The position numbers were made by a program, and so were the translations under genes. Positions 24,999-39,743 of a DNA stretch of 64,000 nucleotides are shown here, piece after piece (positions within the stretch are counted from its first letter, which is position 1; the number at the start of each line of letters is the position of its first letter). Origin of the DNA: Brevundimonas lenta (GTDB taxonomy: Bacteria; Pseudomonadota; Alphaproteobacteria; Caulobacterales; Caulobacteraceae); NCBI RefSeq assembly GCF_014196335.1, contig NZ_JACIDM010000003.1, positions 496,001-560,000 of the forward strand. The letters are read 5' to 3'. The notes beneath the pieces are model-generated. The model had not been told where the DNA came from. It did not search any database and worked only from the letters and a program-made list of their open reading frames with translations.

Positions 24999-27712
24999 CG
25001 GGCTTCTTTCTCGATACGAACCAGGACGGCGCCGCCCCTGACAAACCCGCCAGCGGGCGGAACGATCACCGTCACCGGCTCGACCAGCGACATCCCCAGG
25101 GCCCGGGCCTGGTCGGGCTGCAGCCGGACGGCATAGGTCCCGGGCCGGGCCGACTCGATGAACACGACGCCGGCGTGATCGCTCCGCGCCTGCAGGACCT
25201 CGCCGCTGTTCTCGGGGACCAGTTCGACGTTCACGGCGGCCAGCGGCCGGGTGGCTCCATCGGCGCCCTGCAGTTGCACGCGCAGTTCGACCTCGGCCGT
25301 GCGCTGCATGGGATAGTTGATGACGGCCGTGCGCCCCGGGCGAGGCTCGATCTCGAAGACCGCGGCGCCGCCGGCGAGGAAGGGATCATCGACGCCTTCC
25401 GCGTTCAGCCGGACGCGCGCCGTGGGCGGGTCGCCCAGGCCCGAGATGAAGACCCGACCGTTTTCGTCGGTCGGCGCGGCGGCGGCCGGGGCGTCGACCA
25501 CGACATTGGCCACGCCCGGCTCGTCCGTCTGGCGCAGGCCGTCGGCGTTCTCATCGACCCAGGCGTTGACCTGCACCGAGCCGCCCGAGGCGACGCCCGG
25601 CCGGACCATTCGGTAGCGCCGGGCGCCCGGGTCGTATCCGAAGCCGAAGCTCAGCTGCATGCCGGCGCGCCAGTCGCCGGTCTCGGCCTCGAAGCTGGCG
25701 TTGAGCGCCAGGTCGAAGGCGCGGGCGCGCCACAGGTGGGACGCCTGCAGGCTGGTCTGTTTCTCCGGCCCGAGCGTGCGGACGACGCCGAGGCGCAGGG
25801 CCTGGCTGTCAGAAATCTGCCAGTCCGCGGTGGCGTAGGCGCTCTCTATCCGCGGGTCCGGCGAGATGTCGTAGGCGACGCCGCCGCGCAGCTGGAGTTT
25901 GGAGAACACCAGGGTCGCCACGTCCGTGGCGCCGGCCCAGCGCTTCAGGCCGCTGCCGTCGGCGCGCTTCTCGTCCTCATAGATGATGCTGCTGGAGGCG
26001 TAGAACCGACCCACGGGCGCCGAGGCCCGAAGTTCGCCGTCGACCAGCGTACCGCCGTCCTCGCGCTCCACCCGGCGGACATTGAACGAGACAGGCACGA
26101 TGACCTTCCACGGCCCCTCGAACTGGCCGTCAGCCCGGAAATCGCTGGCGCGGCGCAAGGGGGACAGGTCTGTGACACCGGCCTGCCGTGTCTCATCTAT
26201 GAACCCACCACGGTATTCGGAGTGACGTCCCACCAAAGAGACACCAAAGGGGCGTGTCGCAATCCCGAGACTGAGACCCTGCCCGCCCTGATCGTCGAAG
26301 GCGACGTCGCCCTGGAGCGCGGATGCGAACAGCGAACCGCGCAGGCCGAGGGTCGCCATGGAGCGGGCGTCCTCGTTACCAGGCGTGTAGTGGGCCAGAC
26401 CGGCGCTGACGGTCAGGCCGGGCGACAGGCCGTAATCCAGGGCGGCGACAAGCCTCGGCGCCTCGACCTCGAAGATCGTCGGATCGTCGTCGCCGACCTC
26501 GAAAACATTGCGCCCCTGCTCGACGGCGCCGAAGCGGAAGACGAGACGACCGGCCTCGACCTGGCCGCTGCCGAAATTGATGCGGCGAACGACTTCGCGG
26601 GTCTGGCCGTGCGAGCCGTAGAAGACGAGGCGGATGGTGTTCAGGCCGTAGGCAAGCGGTACGTCGAGGAATTCGAACCGGCCCTGCACCGGAGTGACGG
26701 CGGAACCCTGGAGCACCTCGTTGACGTAGAGCTCGACCTCCTCGCCGATGGCCAGTTCGCCGCGCAGATCCAGGGGCGTGCCGATATCGAGGTTTTCGAG
26801 CGGCGCGGAACTGTAGAAGACACCACGACCGTCGAAGCTGGCGGCGCCGATCGGCAGGGCCGGGGTGAAGACGTCGCCGAGGGCGGCGCGGGTGCCGCCC
26901 AGCGGCCCGAGGCTATGGCCGTCCGGATCCTTGCGCGACAGCAGCACGCGGACGTCGCTGATCTCGCCATCGTCGTCCGAACCGACGAAGCCTTCGAAAC
27001 CGGCGTAGAGCAGGTCGCCCGCGGCACGCACGTCGTACCGGCCCGCCTGATCGACGCCGTCGCGGGTCAACAGACCGCCGATGTTGACGTCGAAAGCGGG
27101 GGGCGTGAACAGCTCGTAGGGCGTCTCGAGACGGATGACCTCTTCCTCGATTGGCGCGACGCCCAGTCCGGTGCGTCGCTGCTCGCGCTCAAGGCGCTGC
27201 TGGAACGGCAGCGGCTCGGTGGCTGTCAGGGTCAGGATTTGCGCGCTGGTGTCAGGGACCAGACGCACCGGCAGCAGTTGCTCCACCAGGTCCGTACGCA
27301 GGTAGAGATCGTCGCCGTAGATGACCGCCTGTTCGGCGCTGAATTGGATCGTCCGTCCACTGATGGTCGCCTGGCCGGCGGCCAGATCGATCGACACTTC
27401 ACGGTCGGGAGAGATGACCCAGCCTTCGGCGCGACGCTCGGCCGGAAAGACGCCGATCGCCAGATCGAGAATGCGCGAGAACTCGCCCATCGGCACGAAG
27501 ACGCCGGCGCGGGACGCATAGACGTTCATCGACTCGGCCAACTGGAACTCGCCGGAGCGGACTTCCATCCACAGCAGGTCGTCAGCGGTAAAGGGCCCCG
27601 GATTGGCGGCGATCACCAGATTGTCGACGACCCGATCCTGGGCGGTCGCAGGGGCGACGCCGAAGGCGAGGCAAAGCGCCGCCACAGCTCCGGCGACGAC
27701 CCCGGGTTTCAC
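24995..27712 (-). CDS. Outer-membrane usher of a chaperone-usher pilus
   Basis: The 905-residue protein begins with a signal peptide (ALCLAFGVAPATAQ). A periplasmic N-terminal domain follows, then a long alternating beta-strand region of the 24-strand usher barrel. Family features include GPLGGTRAALGDVFTP, FYSSAPLEN, EVELYVNEVLQG, LAYGLNTIRLVFYG and a C-terminal domain with AWVDENADGLRQTDEPG. The usher threads chaperone-bound subunits through the outer membrane. Start and stop overlap both neighbours by ATGA. The sequence is closer to the divergent alphaproteobacterial ushers than to FimD. Confidence 0.87.
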   Translation of the reverse strand: MKPGVVAGAVAALCLAFGVAPATAQDRVVDNLVIAANPGPFTADDLLWMEVRSGEFQLAESMNVYASRAGVFVPMGEFSRILDLAIGVFPAERRAEGWVISPDREVSIDLAAGQATISGRTIQFSAEQAVIYGDDLYLRTDLVEQLLPVRLVPDTSAQILTLTATEPLPFQQRLEREQRRTGLGVAPIEEEVIRLETPYELFTPPAFDVNIGGLLTRDGVDQAGRYDVRAAGDLLYAGFEGFVGSDDDGEISDVRVLLSRKDPDGHSLGPLGGTRAALGDVFTPALPIGAASFDGRGVFYSSAPLENLDIGTPLDLRGELAIGEEVELYVNEVLQGSAVTPVQGRFEFLDVPLAYGLNTIRLVFYGSHGQTREVVRRINFGSGQVEAGRLVFRFGAVEQGRNVFEVGDDDPTIFEVEAPRLVAALDYGLSPGLTVSAGLAHYTPGNEDARSMATLGLRGSLFASALQGDVAFDDQGGQGLSLGIATRPFGVSLVGRHSEYRGGFIDETRQAGVTDLSPLRRASDFRADGQFEGPWKVIVPVSFNVRRVEREDGGTLVDGELRASAPVGRFYASSSIIYEDEKRADGSGLKRWAGATDVATLVFSKLQLRGGVAYDISPDPRIESAYATADWQISDSQALRLGVVRTLGPEKQTSLQASHLWRARAFDLALNASFEAETGDWRAGMQLSFGFGYDPGARRYRMVRPGVASGGSVQVNAWVDENADGLRQTDEPGVANVVVDAPAAAAPTDENGRVFISGLGDPPTARVRLNAEGVDDPFLAGGAAVFEIEPRPGRTAVINYPMQRTAEVELRVQLQGADGATRPLAAVNVELVPENSGEVLQARSDHAGVVFIESARPGTYAVRLQPDQARALGMSLVEPVTVIVPPAGGFVRGGAVLVRIEKEAR

Positions 27713-28533
27713 GGGACGACGAGTCGCGCCGTCGCAAGAACCTCGCCGGGGCGGGCGTCATCATCGCGATAGGTGATGTTCAGCACGGTCCCCGGCTGCA
27801 GCGGCGCCGGCAGGGCCGCGAGGACGCGGCGGCGGTCGACCTCGGGATAGACGGCCACGCCGCGGACGGCGGTCAGCAGCGGCGCGGAGGGGTCTTCGCC
27901 GACCCGCACCTCGATGTCGCCGTAGACGGAGCTGGGGCCGAGGCGTTCGATGTCGAGGCCGATGAGGTCGACGCCTTCGACACGCTCGACCGACAGGGCC
28001 GAAAGCGCGGCGCGGGCGTCAGGAGCGGCGTCGCGGACGATGACGGGAATGCTGACACTGAACAGGGCCACGACCTGCAGGGCCAGTTCGTCCGTGCCCG
28101 CGGAAGCGGCCTGTTCGGCCGTGAAGCCGGTGGTTTCTGGCGGCAGGGCGGTGACGGTCAGGTGGCTGCGGTACTCGCCGGCGGCGTCGGCGCCCGGGCG
28201 GGCGCGCACGCGGATCGCCTGGCTTTCGCGGGGCTGCAGGGTGATGCGGCGGGGGGTGTACTGGACCAATTCCAGGGCCGAGCTGACCGCGACATCCGGG
28301 CGGTCCGTCGCCGGCAGGATCTGACCGTCGGGAAGCATGACCCGATCGACGAGCTCGACCGTATAGGTCGCCGGCTGATCGCCCTGATTGAAGATGTAGA
28401 CGGTGGCGCTGCGTTCACCCGGGCCGAACACGACCCGTTTGGGCGAGATGTTCAGGTCGGCGCCGACCTGCGCGTGGGCCGCGCCGGCCATCGTCGAGAG
28501 CGCCAGGACCAGAAGTGCGAAACGTTTGAACAT
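27709..28533 (-). CDS. Periplasmic pilus-assembly chaperone
   Basis: The 274 residues start with a signal peptide (FALLVLALSTMAGAAHAQ). An immunoglobulin-like domain follows, ADLNISPKRVVFGPGERSAT, the G1/A1 strand pattern of PapD-type chaperones. ITLQPRESQAIRVRARP occupies the place of the subunit-binding strand. A second domain ends in ATARLVVP. ATG at 28533 is preferred over GTG at 28545 because GAGG sits 8 bases before it. The stop overlaps the usher start by ATGA. It would hold pilins 28620, 24462 and 24031 in an assembly-competent state. Confidence 0.85.
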   Translation of the reverse strand: MFKRFALLVLALSTMAGAAHAQVGADLNISPKRVVFGPGERSATVYIFNQGDQPATYTVELVDRVMLPDGQILPATDRPDVAVSSALELVQYTPRRITLQPRESQAIRVRARPGADAAGEYRSHLTVTALPPETTGFTAEQAASAGTDELALQVVALFSVSIPVIVRDAAPDARAALSALSVERVEGVDLIGLDIERLGPSSVYGDIEVRVGEDPSAPLLTAVRGVAVYPEVDRRRVLAALPAPLQPGTVLNITYRDDDARPGEVLATARLVVP

Positions 28534-28619
28534 GGCGATCCTCACCCGGAACTGGACAGCGCAAAGCCGCCCCCTCCGTCGCCAGGCGGCGATCGGAAGG
28601 GGCGGCGTCGCAGTTGGAC

Positions 28620-29147
28620 CTAGTTGTAGGCCGCCGAGACCGTGAAGGTTCCCGAGTAGACGCCGGTCGGGGTCGTCGAGGCGACCGGGACGCTGCCGCC
28701 GACGCGGAAGCTGAGCGAGCCGGCCGAACCGATGGCGTTGCTCAGGGTCTGGGCGGAGGCGGCGCCCGACAGGTTGTTCGAGGTGGTGACCGTCAGGGTG
28801 TCGGTGCCGCTGGCCATCGAGAAGGTGGCCGGAATGGTGACCGAAACGGCCTGGCCGCCTTCACCGTCGACGGTGAACTGCGCGGCTTGCGGGGTGTCGC
28901 CCGTGCTCAGGCCGACGACGCCACCGGTGACGTTGCGGACGCCGGCGGCGGTCACGACGACAGTGCCCGCGCCCGTCGACGGGCGAACCACGGTGCCCAG
29001 CTTCAGGTCTGCGTTCTTGGTGACCGTCAGCGGACGGATGATGGTGATCGAGCCCTGACCGGTGGTCGAGGCGGATTGGGCCATGGCCGGGGCGGCGAAG
29101 GCGACGGCGGCGAGGGCGGCGGTAGCGGCGGCGATCCGGATGTTCAT
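28620..29147 (-). CDS. Major pilin-like DUF4402 subunit
   Basis: The 175-residue secreted protein has the signal peptide AALAAVAFAAPAMAQ, then GQGSITIIRPLTVTKNADL, the strand that opens DUF4402 pilins. Glycine/threonine-rich strands follow, and the C-terminus is T-Y-S/V-Y-S-G-T-F-T-V-S-A-A-Y-N-like (GVYSGTFTVSAAYN), matching the chaperone-recognised end of pilins. It is first in the operon and separated by 86 bases from the chaperone, as is usual for the most abundant subunit. ATG at 29147 is chosen because the signal peptide follows directly. Confidence 0.75.
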   Translation of the reverse strand: MNIRIAAATAALAAVAFAAPAMAQSASTTGQGSITIIRPLTVTKNADLKLGTVVRPSTGAGTVVVTAAGVRNVTGGVVGLSTGDTPQAAQFTVDGEGGQAVSVTIPATFSMASGTDTLTVTTSNNLSGAASAQTLSNAIGSAGSLSFRVGGSVPVASTTPTGVYSGTFTVSAAYN

Positions 29148-29362
29148 TCGAGTTCTCACTTGAAGGGTTGCGGCGTTGAGGGCGAGGAACACCGTCAGTC
29201 CGGGTGAGGTCCACCATCCGGCCCGCCGGACGGGGCCAAATCGAACTAAAGTTATACGGTTGGGACGACATTCGGCTCCCGGTCCGGAATGGAACCCCTT
29301 CCCCGCTCAAGCCTTGCACCTCCAACGAACGGGGCGAATCCGCACCCGTGCGGAGTAGCGAC

Positions 29363-29998
29363 TTGCGTTGGAAGATACTCATCGTCGATGACCATCCGCT
29401 GGTGGGCGAGATGCTGGAGACGGCCATCCGCGACAGCTATGTGCATCTCGACGTCGGCCGGGTGACCTCGGCGACGGACGCCGAGGCGTACGCCCGCAAG
29501 CACGCCGCCGAGATCAAGCTGGTGGTGCTGGATCTGATGCTGCCGGACACCGAGGGATTCACCGCCCTGCTGCGGCTTCAGCAGCTGCTGCCGAACGCCA
29601 CGATCGCCATCCTGTCGGCCCGCACCGACAGCCACGCCGTCACGATGGCGAAGGCCTTTGGGGTGAAGGGCTATCTGAGCAAGGCGATGCCAGTGGAGAA
29701 CCTGGTGAACGCCGTCGGGGCCCTGCTTCGGGGCGAGGCGCTGTTTCCGGATCAGACGCCGGTCGACCCCCGGGCCGAGGAGTTGCACCGGAAGGCGGCC
29801 AATCTGTCGCCGGCCCAGATCCGGGTCTTGCGCGCCCTCGCCGACGGCAAGCTGAACAAGCAGATCGCCGCCGAGATGGAGCTGACCGAGGGCACGGTGA
29901 AGCAGCACATGTCGGCCATCTTCCGGAAGCTGGGCGTCAATAACCGCAGTCAGGCGATCGTCGCCGCCGCACCCCTGCTGGGGAAGAAGGCGTCCTAG
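29363..29998 (+). CDS. NarL/FixJ-type response regulator (receiver + LuxR HTH)
   Basis: The 211 residues have a receiver domain (ILIVDDHPLV, phospho-acceptor Asp57 in VVLDLMLPDTEG, Lys107 in GYLSKAMP). A LuxR-type helix-turn-helix follows: LSPAQIRVLRALADGKLNKQ, T-E-G-T-V-K-Q-H, F-R-K-L-G-V-N-N-R. TTG at 29363 is taken as the start because GGAG lies 7 bases upstream; GTG at 29348 is the alternative. The gene is divergent from the pilin operon with about 215 bases between, so it is the natural candidate for its regulator. Its partner kinase is not adjacent. Confidence 0.87.
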   Translation: MRWKILIVDDHPLVGEMLETAIRDSYVHLDVGRVTSATDAEAYARKHAAEIKLVVLDLMLPDTEGFTALLRLQQLLPNATIAILSARTDSHAVTMAKAFGVKGYLSKAMPVENLVNAVGALLRGEALFPDQTPVDPRAEELHRKAANLSPAQIRVLRALADGKLNKQIAAEMELTEGTVKQHMSAIFRKLGVNNRSQAIVAAAPLLGKKAS

Positions 29999-30228
29999 AT
30001 GAAGGGCGAGGCGTCCGGCCTGTGGCCCGCCGTCTTCGGCGGCGCCCGTTCCGTCAGCCCCTCCACGAGCATCCAGGCTTCGTGAAAGGTGAGCCCGCGC
30101 CACCGCGTCGTCGACTGTCGCTCGTCCCGGTAGCGAAGATTTACAAGCAGCGATTTCGGATCGCGGCTCAGCACGAGACCCGCTCGTGCGGCACATTTCT
30201 GAAGCTGCCCAAAGGTGATGCAGTTCAC
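29995..30228 (-). CDS. Small protein of unknown function
   Basis: The 77 residues run from a GTG at 30228 that has a strong AGGAGG ribosome site 8 bases upstream. The sequence (ITFGQLQKCAARAGLVLSRD, LTFHEAWMLVEGLTE) suggests a compact mixed alpha/beta fold with one cysteine. I do not recognise a family. Its stop codon and that of the convergent response regulator overlap in a single CTAG. The ribosome site and codon use support a real gene. A longer start at 30297 exists but has no such site. Confidence 0.55.
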   Translation of the reverse strand: MNCITFGQLQKCAARAGLVLSRDPKSLLVNLRYRDERQSTTRWRGLTFHEAWMLVEGLTERAPPKTAGHRPDASPFI

Positions 30229-30590
30229 GTCGCGCCCTCCTGTTCCCACAGCGCCTATTGTTAAGCTGCCATGCGACAATTGGTTGCAGTTAACCATGTA
30301 TCGTCAGTCTGACGGACCTCGGCCGGAACCGCGATCTAACTGCAGCGTTTGATGGATGTGCGCCCGCGACAGCGCCCGTGATTACCAAGGCCCCGCCATT
30401 CCCCTTCGGCGGGGCCTTTTTCATGCCCTGAATGCAATGACCCCCGCCGCCTTAAGGCGACGGGGGGCAAAGGATACGTCGCAGGTCGGAGCGGTGGCGT
30501 TTCGCCACCGCCCAACTGGCGCCGACACCACAATCCGCCTCTACAGCTTAGGTTCCGAGTGTCCCCAGATTTAGCTGTTATGTGGCGAAA
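30229..30590. other. Intergenic region with three successive stem-loops and no gene
   Basis: No convincing coding frame. It holds a terminator-like hairpin with a T-run at 30387-30421, an imperfect hairpin at 30441-30467 (CCCCCGCCGCC/GGCGACGGGGGG) and a perfect 9-bp hairpin at 30491-30511 (GCGGTGGCG/CGCCACCGC). The last would lie just downstream of the kinase gene that ends at 30591. A short RNA ending at 30421 is possible. Confidence 0.5.
30387..30421 (+). terminator. Rho-independent terminator of an unassigned plus-strand transcript
   Basis: AAGGCCCCGCC pairs with GGCGGGGCCTT and is followed by TTT. No plus-strand gene ends nearby; the response regulator stop is 390 bases upstream, so the terminated transcript may be non-coding. 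Confidence 0.7.
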
Positions 30591-32611
30591 TCACCCCTCA
30601 GCCCGTAGGCGAGCCTCGTCCTCCACGTCCTTGCGCGACAGCACGTGGCGGATCCGGCGGGCCAGGTCGGCCCGTTCATAGGGCTTGTCGATCACCGGGA
30701 ATTCGTGCGGTCCCTGCTGGGCCGCCTCACCGAGGTAACCCGACGTCAGAAGCACGCGCAGGTCGGGCCGCAGCGCCTGCGCCCGCCGCGCCAGCTGTAT
30801 GCCGTTCATGCCGCCCGGCATGATCACGTCCGAGAACAGCAGGTCATAGCGTTGATCGCCGCTGAGCCGGTGCAGGGCGCCGTCGCCGTCGGCGGCGACC
30901 TCGCATCGATAGCCGAGCCCGCTCAGCATCTCGAGGCACAGGCTCAGGACCGCCGGATCGTCCTCGACGATCAGGACCCGCTCCGAGCCCCGCTCCGCAT
31001 CGCCGCGGGACGCCGGCAGGGCGGTCGCGTCAGGCAGCTCATCCGTCGCCGGAAGGACCAGTTCGAAAGTCGCCCCCTCCCCCGGCGTGCTGGTCACCGT
31101 GACCTGCCCGCCCGACTGGTTCACGAAGCCATAGACCTGCGACAGGCCCAGGCCCGATCCGAGTCCGACGTCCTTGGTCGTGTAGAAGGGCTCGAAAATG
31201 CGCTCGGCCACCTCGGCGGACATGCCCGAACCGGTGTCGCTGACGCGGATCAGGACCGACCGGGCGCCGTCGGCTCCATTCTCGACCTCGGTCGTCAGCA
31301 CCAGCCGGCCGCGATTGTCCATCGCATCGCGGGCGTTCACCGCAAGGTTCAGAAGCGCGGTTTCGAGATGGGTCGGGTCGACCGAGGCGTGCAGAGGTTC
31401 ATCCCACAGCGCCAGATCGATCGTGACCGCTTCGCCGACCGCCTGTCTCAGCAACGGCAGGAAGCCCAGGATCAACGCGTTCAGGTCGACGACCTGCGGG
31501 TTGAGCTGCTGGCGCCTGGAGAAGGCGAGCAACTGGCGCGTCAGGGTCTGGCCACGCTCGGCCGCCGCGCGGATCGCGCCCAGATGTTTGACCACGCGCG
31601 GATCATCCTCGACCCGGCGCAGCAGGATGTCGGCGTTGCCCAGAACCACCGTCAGGAGGTTGTTGAAGTCGTGGGCGACGCCGCCGGTCAGCTGCCCCAC
31701 GGCCTCCATCTTGCGAGCCTGGGTCAGCTGCTCCTCAAGGTGCCGGCGCTCGGTGACATCCAGAAGGGTGCCCAGGATCTGCCCGCCATCCTCGTCCGGG
31801 ACCCAGACGCCCTGGTCGAGGAAGGTCCGGTACTGGCCGTCGGCGCATTGCCAGCGATACTCGCAGGCATAGGCGCCCGTTTCCGAGGCCTGCATCAGGC
31901 AATCCAGGACCCCCGGCACATCGTCGGGGTGGATGCGACCCAGGCCGATTTCCGGCTCCTCGACGAACCGGTTGGGCTCGAACCCGGTCAGGGGCGTGAT
32001 GCTGTCGCTGACGAACAGGGCGGCGTAGGGGTGCACGCTGGCGCGCGAGGTGAAGACCACCGGCAACGACTTCAGGATGGCATCCTGACGCTCGCGCGCG
32101 CTTCTGAGCGCCAGTTCGGCGGCCAGCTTCTCCTCGCTAATGCGGGCGTTCTCCTCCAGCAGGGAGTGACGCTCCTCCGCCTGCCGTCGGACCTCCAGGG
32201 TCTTGAGATGCAGATCGGCGAGGATCGCCACCTTGGAGCGCAGGATGAACGGGTCGACCGGCTTGAACACCACGTCGACGGCCCCGACCGAATAGGCCTG
32301 GAAGATGTGCGCCTCGTCGCGGAAGACGGCGGTGACGAAGACGATGGGCGTGTCGCGCGTGCGGGGATGCTCGCGGATCAGGCGGGCTGTCTCGTAGCCG
32401 TCCATGCCGGGCATGTGCAGGTCCAGCAGGATGACTGCGAACTCCTGCGTCAGCAGAAGGCGCAGCGCCTCCTCTCCCGATCGGGCGACGACCAGTTCGT
32501 GGCCCAGCACCTCCAGCGCCTCCGAGGCGGCGAAGGCGTTGCGCTCGTCGTCGTCGACAATCAGCACCCGGGCCGTGAGGGGGGGCGGAGCCGCCCTTGC
32601 GCGCCGGGCCA

Positions 32612-32612
<1 letters not shown>
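30591..32612 (-). CDS. Hybrid histidine kinase: receiver-PAS-HisKA-HATPase-receiver
   Basis: The 673-residue soluble kinase begins with a receiver (VLIVDDDERN, VILLDLHMPGMDG, VVFKPVD). A coiled coil and PAS domain follow (FVSDSITPLTGFEPNRF, IHPDDV, LLDVTERR), then the HisKA site GGVAHDFNNLLT (His314), HATPase motifs (NLAVNARDAM, DTGSGM, GSGLGLSQVYGF) and a C-terminal receiver (VLIVEDDPAV, LLFSDVIMPGGMNG, VIDKPYE). Its ATG at 32612 shares one base with the stop of the upstream poly-HAMP kinase (TGATG). The two kinases are therefore made together and may pass phosphate between them. No membrane segment is seen. Confidence 0.88.
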
Positions 32613-38404
<5,792 letters not shown>

Positions 38405-38670
38405 TCTTCACCTACGGAGCGGGTTCAAACCCATTCAGCCGGAGGCGCAGATTTGACCTGGCGAAGGCGGCGAGGCGGATCGACCGGCGTCGGTCGACTG
38501 CCTGGCTCGCCTCACCTCATCGCCGCTGCTTCCCCCGAAACCAACTGCCACAAATCGCAAAGGCAGCGCTTGGTTCCATGTTCAACAAGAAATCTCTTGC
38601 GGTTGCCATCGGGCGATCTGGCGTTAGGGTCCGCCGCCATGTCGACCTGGTCGTATCGAGCGCCGGCCGC

Positions 38671-39063
38671 GTGAGCGCGCCACCGCCGTCGCCCCTGAGC
38701 GCGGAACTCACGGCCTTCATTGAAGGCGCGGTGCCTTCGGTGTGGGCGCTGGAAACGTTGCTGCTGCTACGCGGCGCGCCGGATGCCGCCTGGACGGCGG
38801 ACCGCGTGGTGGCCGAGCTTCGGGCCAGCCCCAGGCTCGTGCACGACTGCCTCGACGGCCTGCAGCGCGCCGGATTGGTGGTCGGCGAGGATGGCGTTTT
38901 CCGCTACGCCCCCGCCTCCCGCACCCTGGGCGACCTTTCCGACGCGCTTGAAGCAGCATACCGTGAGCGGCCGGTCGCCGTGGTCAATACGATCGCGACG
39001 CGACGGCCGGATCCATTGAAGGGGTTTGCGGACTCGTTCCGTTTCGGGGGTTGGAAGTCTTGA
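38671..39063 (+). CDS. Small winged-helix-like protein
   Basis: The 130 residues show a helix-turn-helix-like core: VWALETLLLLRGAPDAAWTA, V-A-E-L-R-A-S-P-R-L-V-H-D-C-L-D-G-L-Q-R-A-G-L-V, then a wing VGEDGVFRYAP. It could be a DNA-binding regulator of the MarR/ROK-helix type or an adaptor. GTG at 38671 is chosen because a long upstream extension from ATG 38578 runs through what looks like promoter sequence. Its stop overlaps the TTG start of the next small membrane protein, so three small genes are coupled. Divergent from the poly-HAMP kinase. Confidence 0.65.
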   Translation: MSAPPPSPLSAELTAFIEGAVPSVWALETLLLLRGAPDAAWTADRVVAELRASPRLVHDCLDGLQRAGLVVGEDGVFRYAPASRTLGDLSDALEAAYRERPVAVVNTIATRRPDPLKGFADSFRFGGWKS

Positions 39064-39332
39064 GACTGCTGGGGCCGGAGGTCGTCTACGGGCTGTGCCT
39101 GCTGACCAGCGCGCTGTGCGCCGGCCTGTTGACCCGCTCTTGGGCGCGATCGCGGCAACCCCTGCTGCTCTGGAGCGCGGCCTGTTTCTCGCTGCTGGCG
39201 CTCAACAATCTGCTGGTGGTTCTCGATCGGGTCGTGATGCTCGACACCGACCTTACGGCCGGCCGCCAGGCGACGGCCCTGCTGGCGGTGGGCGTGCTGA
39301 TCTACGGCTTCATCTGGGAGGTCGACCGATGA
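39060..39332 (+). CDS. Small membrane protein, DUF5985-like (first of a tandem pair)
   Basis: The 90 residues contain three predicted membrane helices (VVYGLCLLTSALCAGLLT, PLLLWSAACFSLLALNNLLVV, TALLAVGVLIYGFIWEV). TTG at 39060 overlaps the preceding stop (TTGA) and has GGGGG 9 bases upstream. A TTG three codons earlier is the alternative. The stop overlaps the ATG of the next gene (ATGA). I associate it with the DUF5985 family by its size, helices and tandem arrangement. No function is known. Confidence 0.65.
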   Translation: MRLLGPEVVYGLCLLTSALCAGLLTRSWARSRQPLLLWSAACFSLLALNNLLVVLDRVVMLDTDLTAGRQATALLAVGVLIYGFIWEVDR

Positions 39333-39601
39333 GCTTCATGGCTGTCGTCAGCGGCGCGATCATCATGGGCTACGCCGTGGCGGCCCTGTTCTTTCTGAAG
39401 TTCTGGCGACGGACAGGGGACAGGCTGTTCCTGGCCTTTGCAGCGGCCTTCCTGCTCATGGCGGCGACCCCGCTTTTGACCAATCTGCTGCATGTGCCGC
39501 GGGAGGAGCAGAGCCCCTTTTACCTGCTGCGGCTGCTCGCCTTCCTGATCATCATCGTCGCGATCATCGGTAAGAGTCGACGGGCGGCGCCGAGGGGCTG
39601 A
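39329..39601 (+). CDS. Small membrane protein, DUF5985-like (second of a tandem pair)
   Basis: The 90 residues have three hydrophobic helices (AVVSGAIIMGYAVAALFFL, LFLAFAAAFLLMAATPLL, LLRLLAFLIIIVAIIGK) separated by basic loops (KFWRRTGDR). It has the same size and topology as its upstream neighbour and probably arose by duplication or forms a hetero-oligomer with it. The ATGA overlap implies coupled translation in a fixed ratio. Function unknown. Confidence 0.68.
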   Translation: MSFMAVVSGAIIMGYAVAALFFLKFWRRTGDRLFLAFAAAFLLMAATPLLTNLLHVPREEQSPFYLLRLLAFLIIIVAIIGKSRRAAPRG

Positions 39602-39743
39602 CCGGGGCGTCCGGTGCTGCATCGAAGCCACGCGATGGAAACATCGCGTTTTTCAGGGACAGTGCACGCAACCTTTGCCGGACTGAGCAGTTGTCCGCGG
39701 ACGGAGAAACCGTCGCGAACGGGGCCGCCGTAAGGGGGGATTC

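Noticed and set aside
38578..38670. An upstream ATG extension of the winged-helix gene
   Set aside because: No ribosome site precedes it and the extension runs over a likely promoter; GTG at 38671 fits the domain better.
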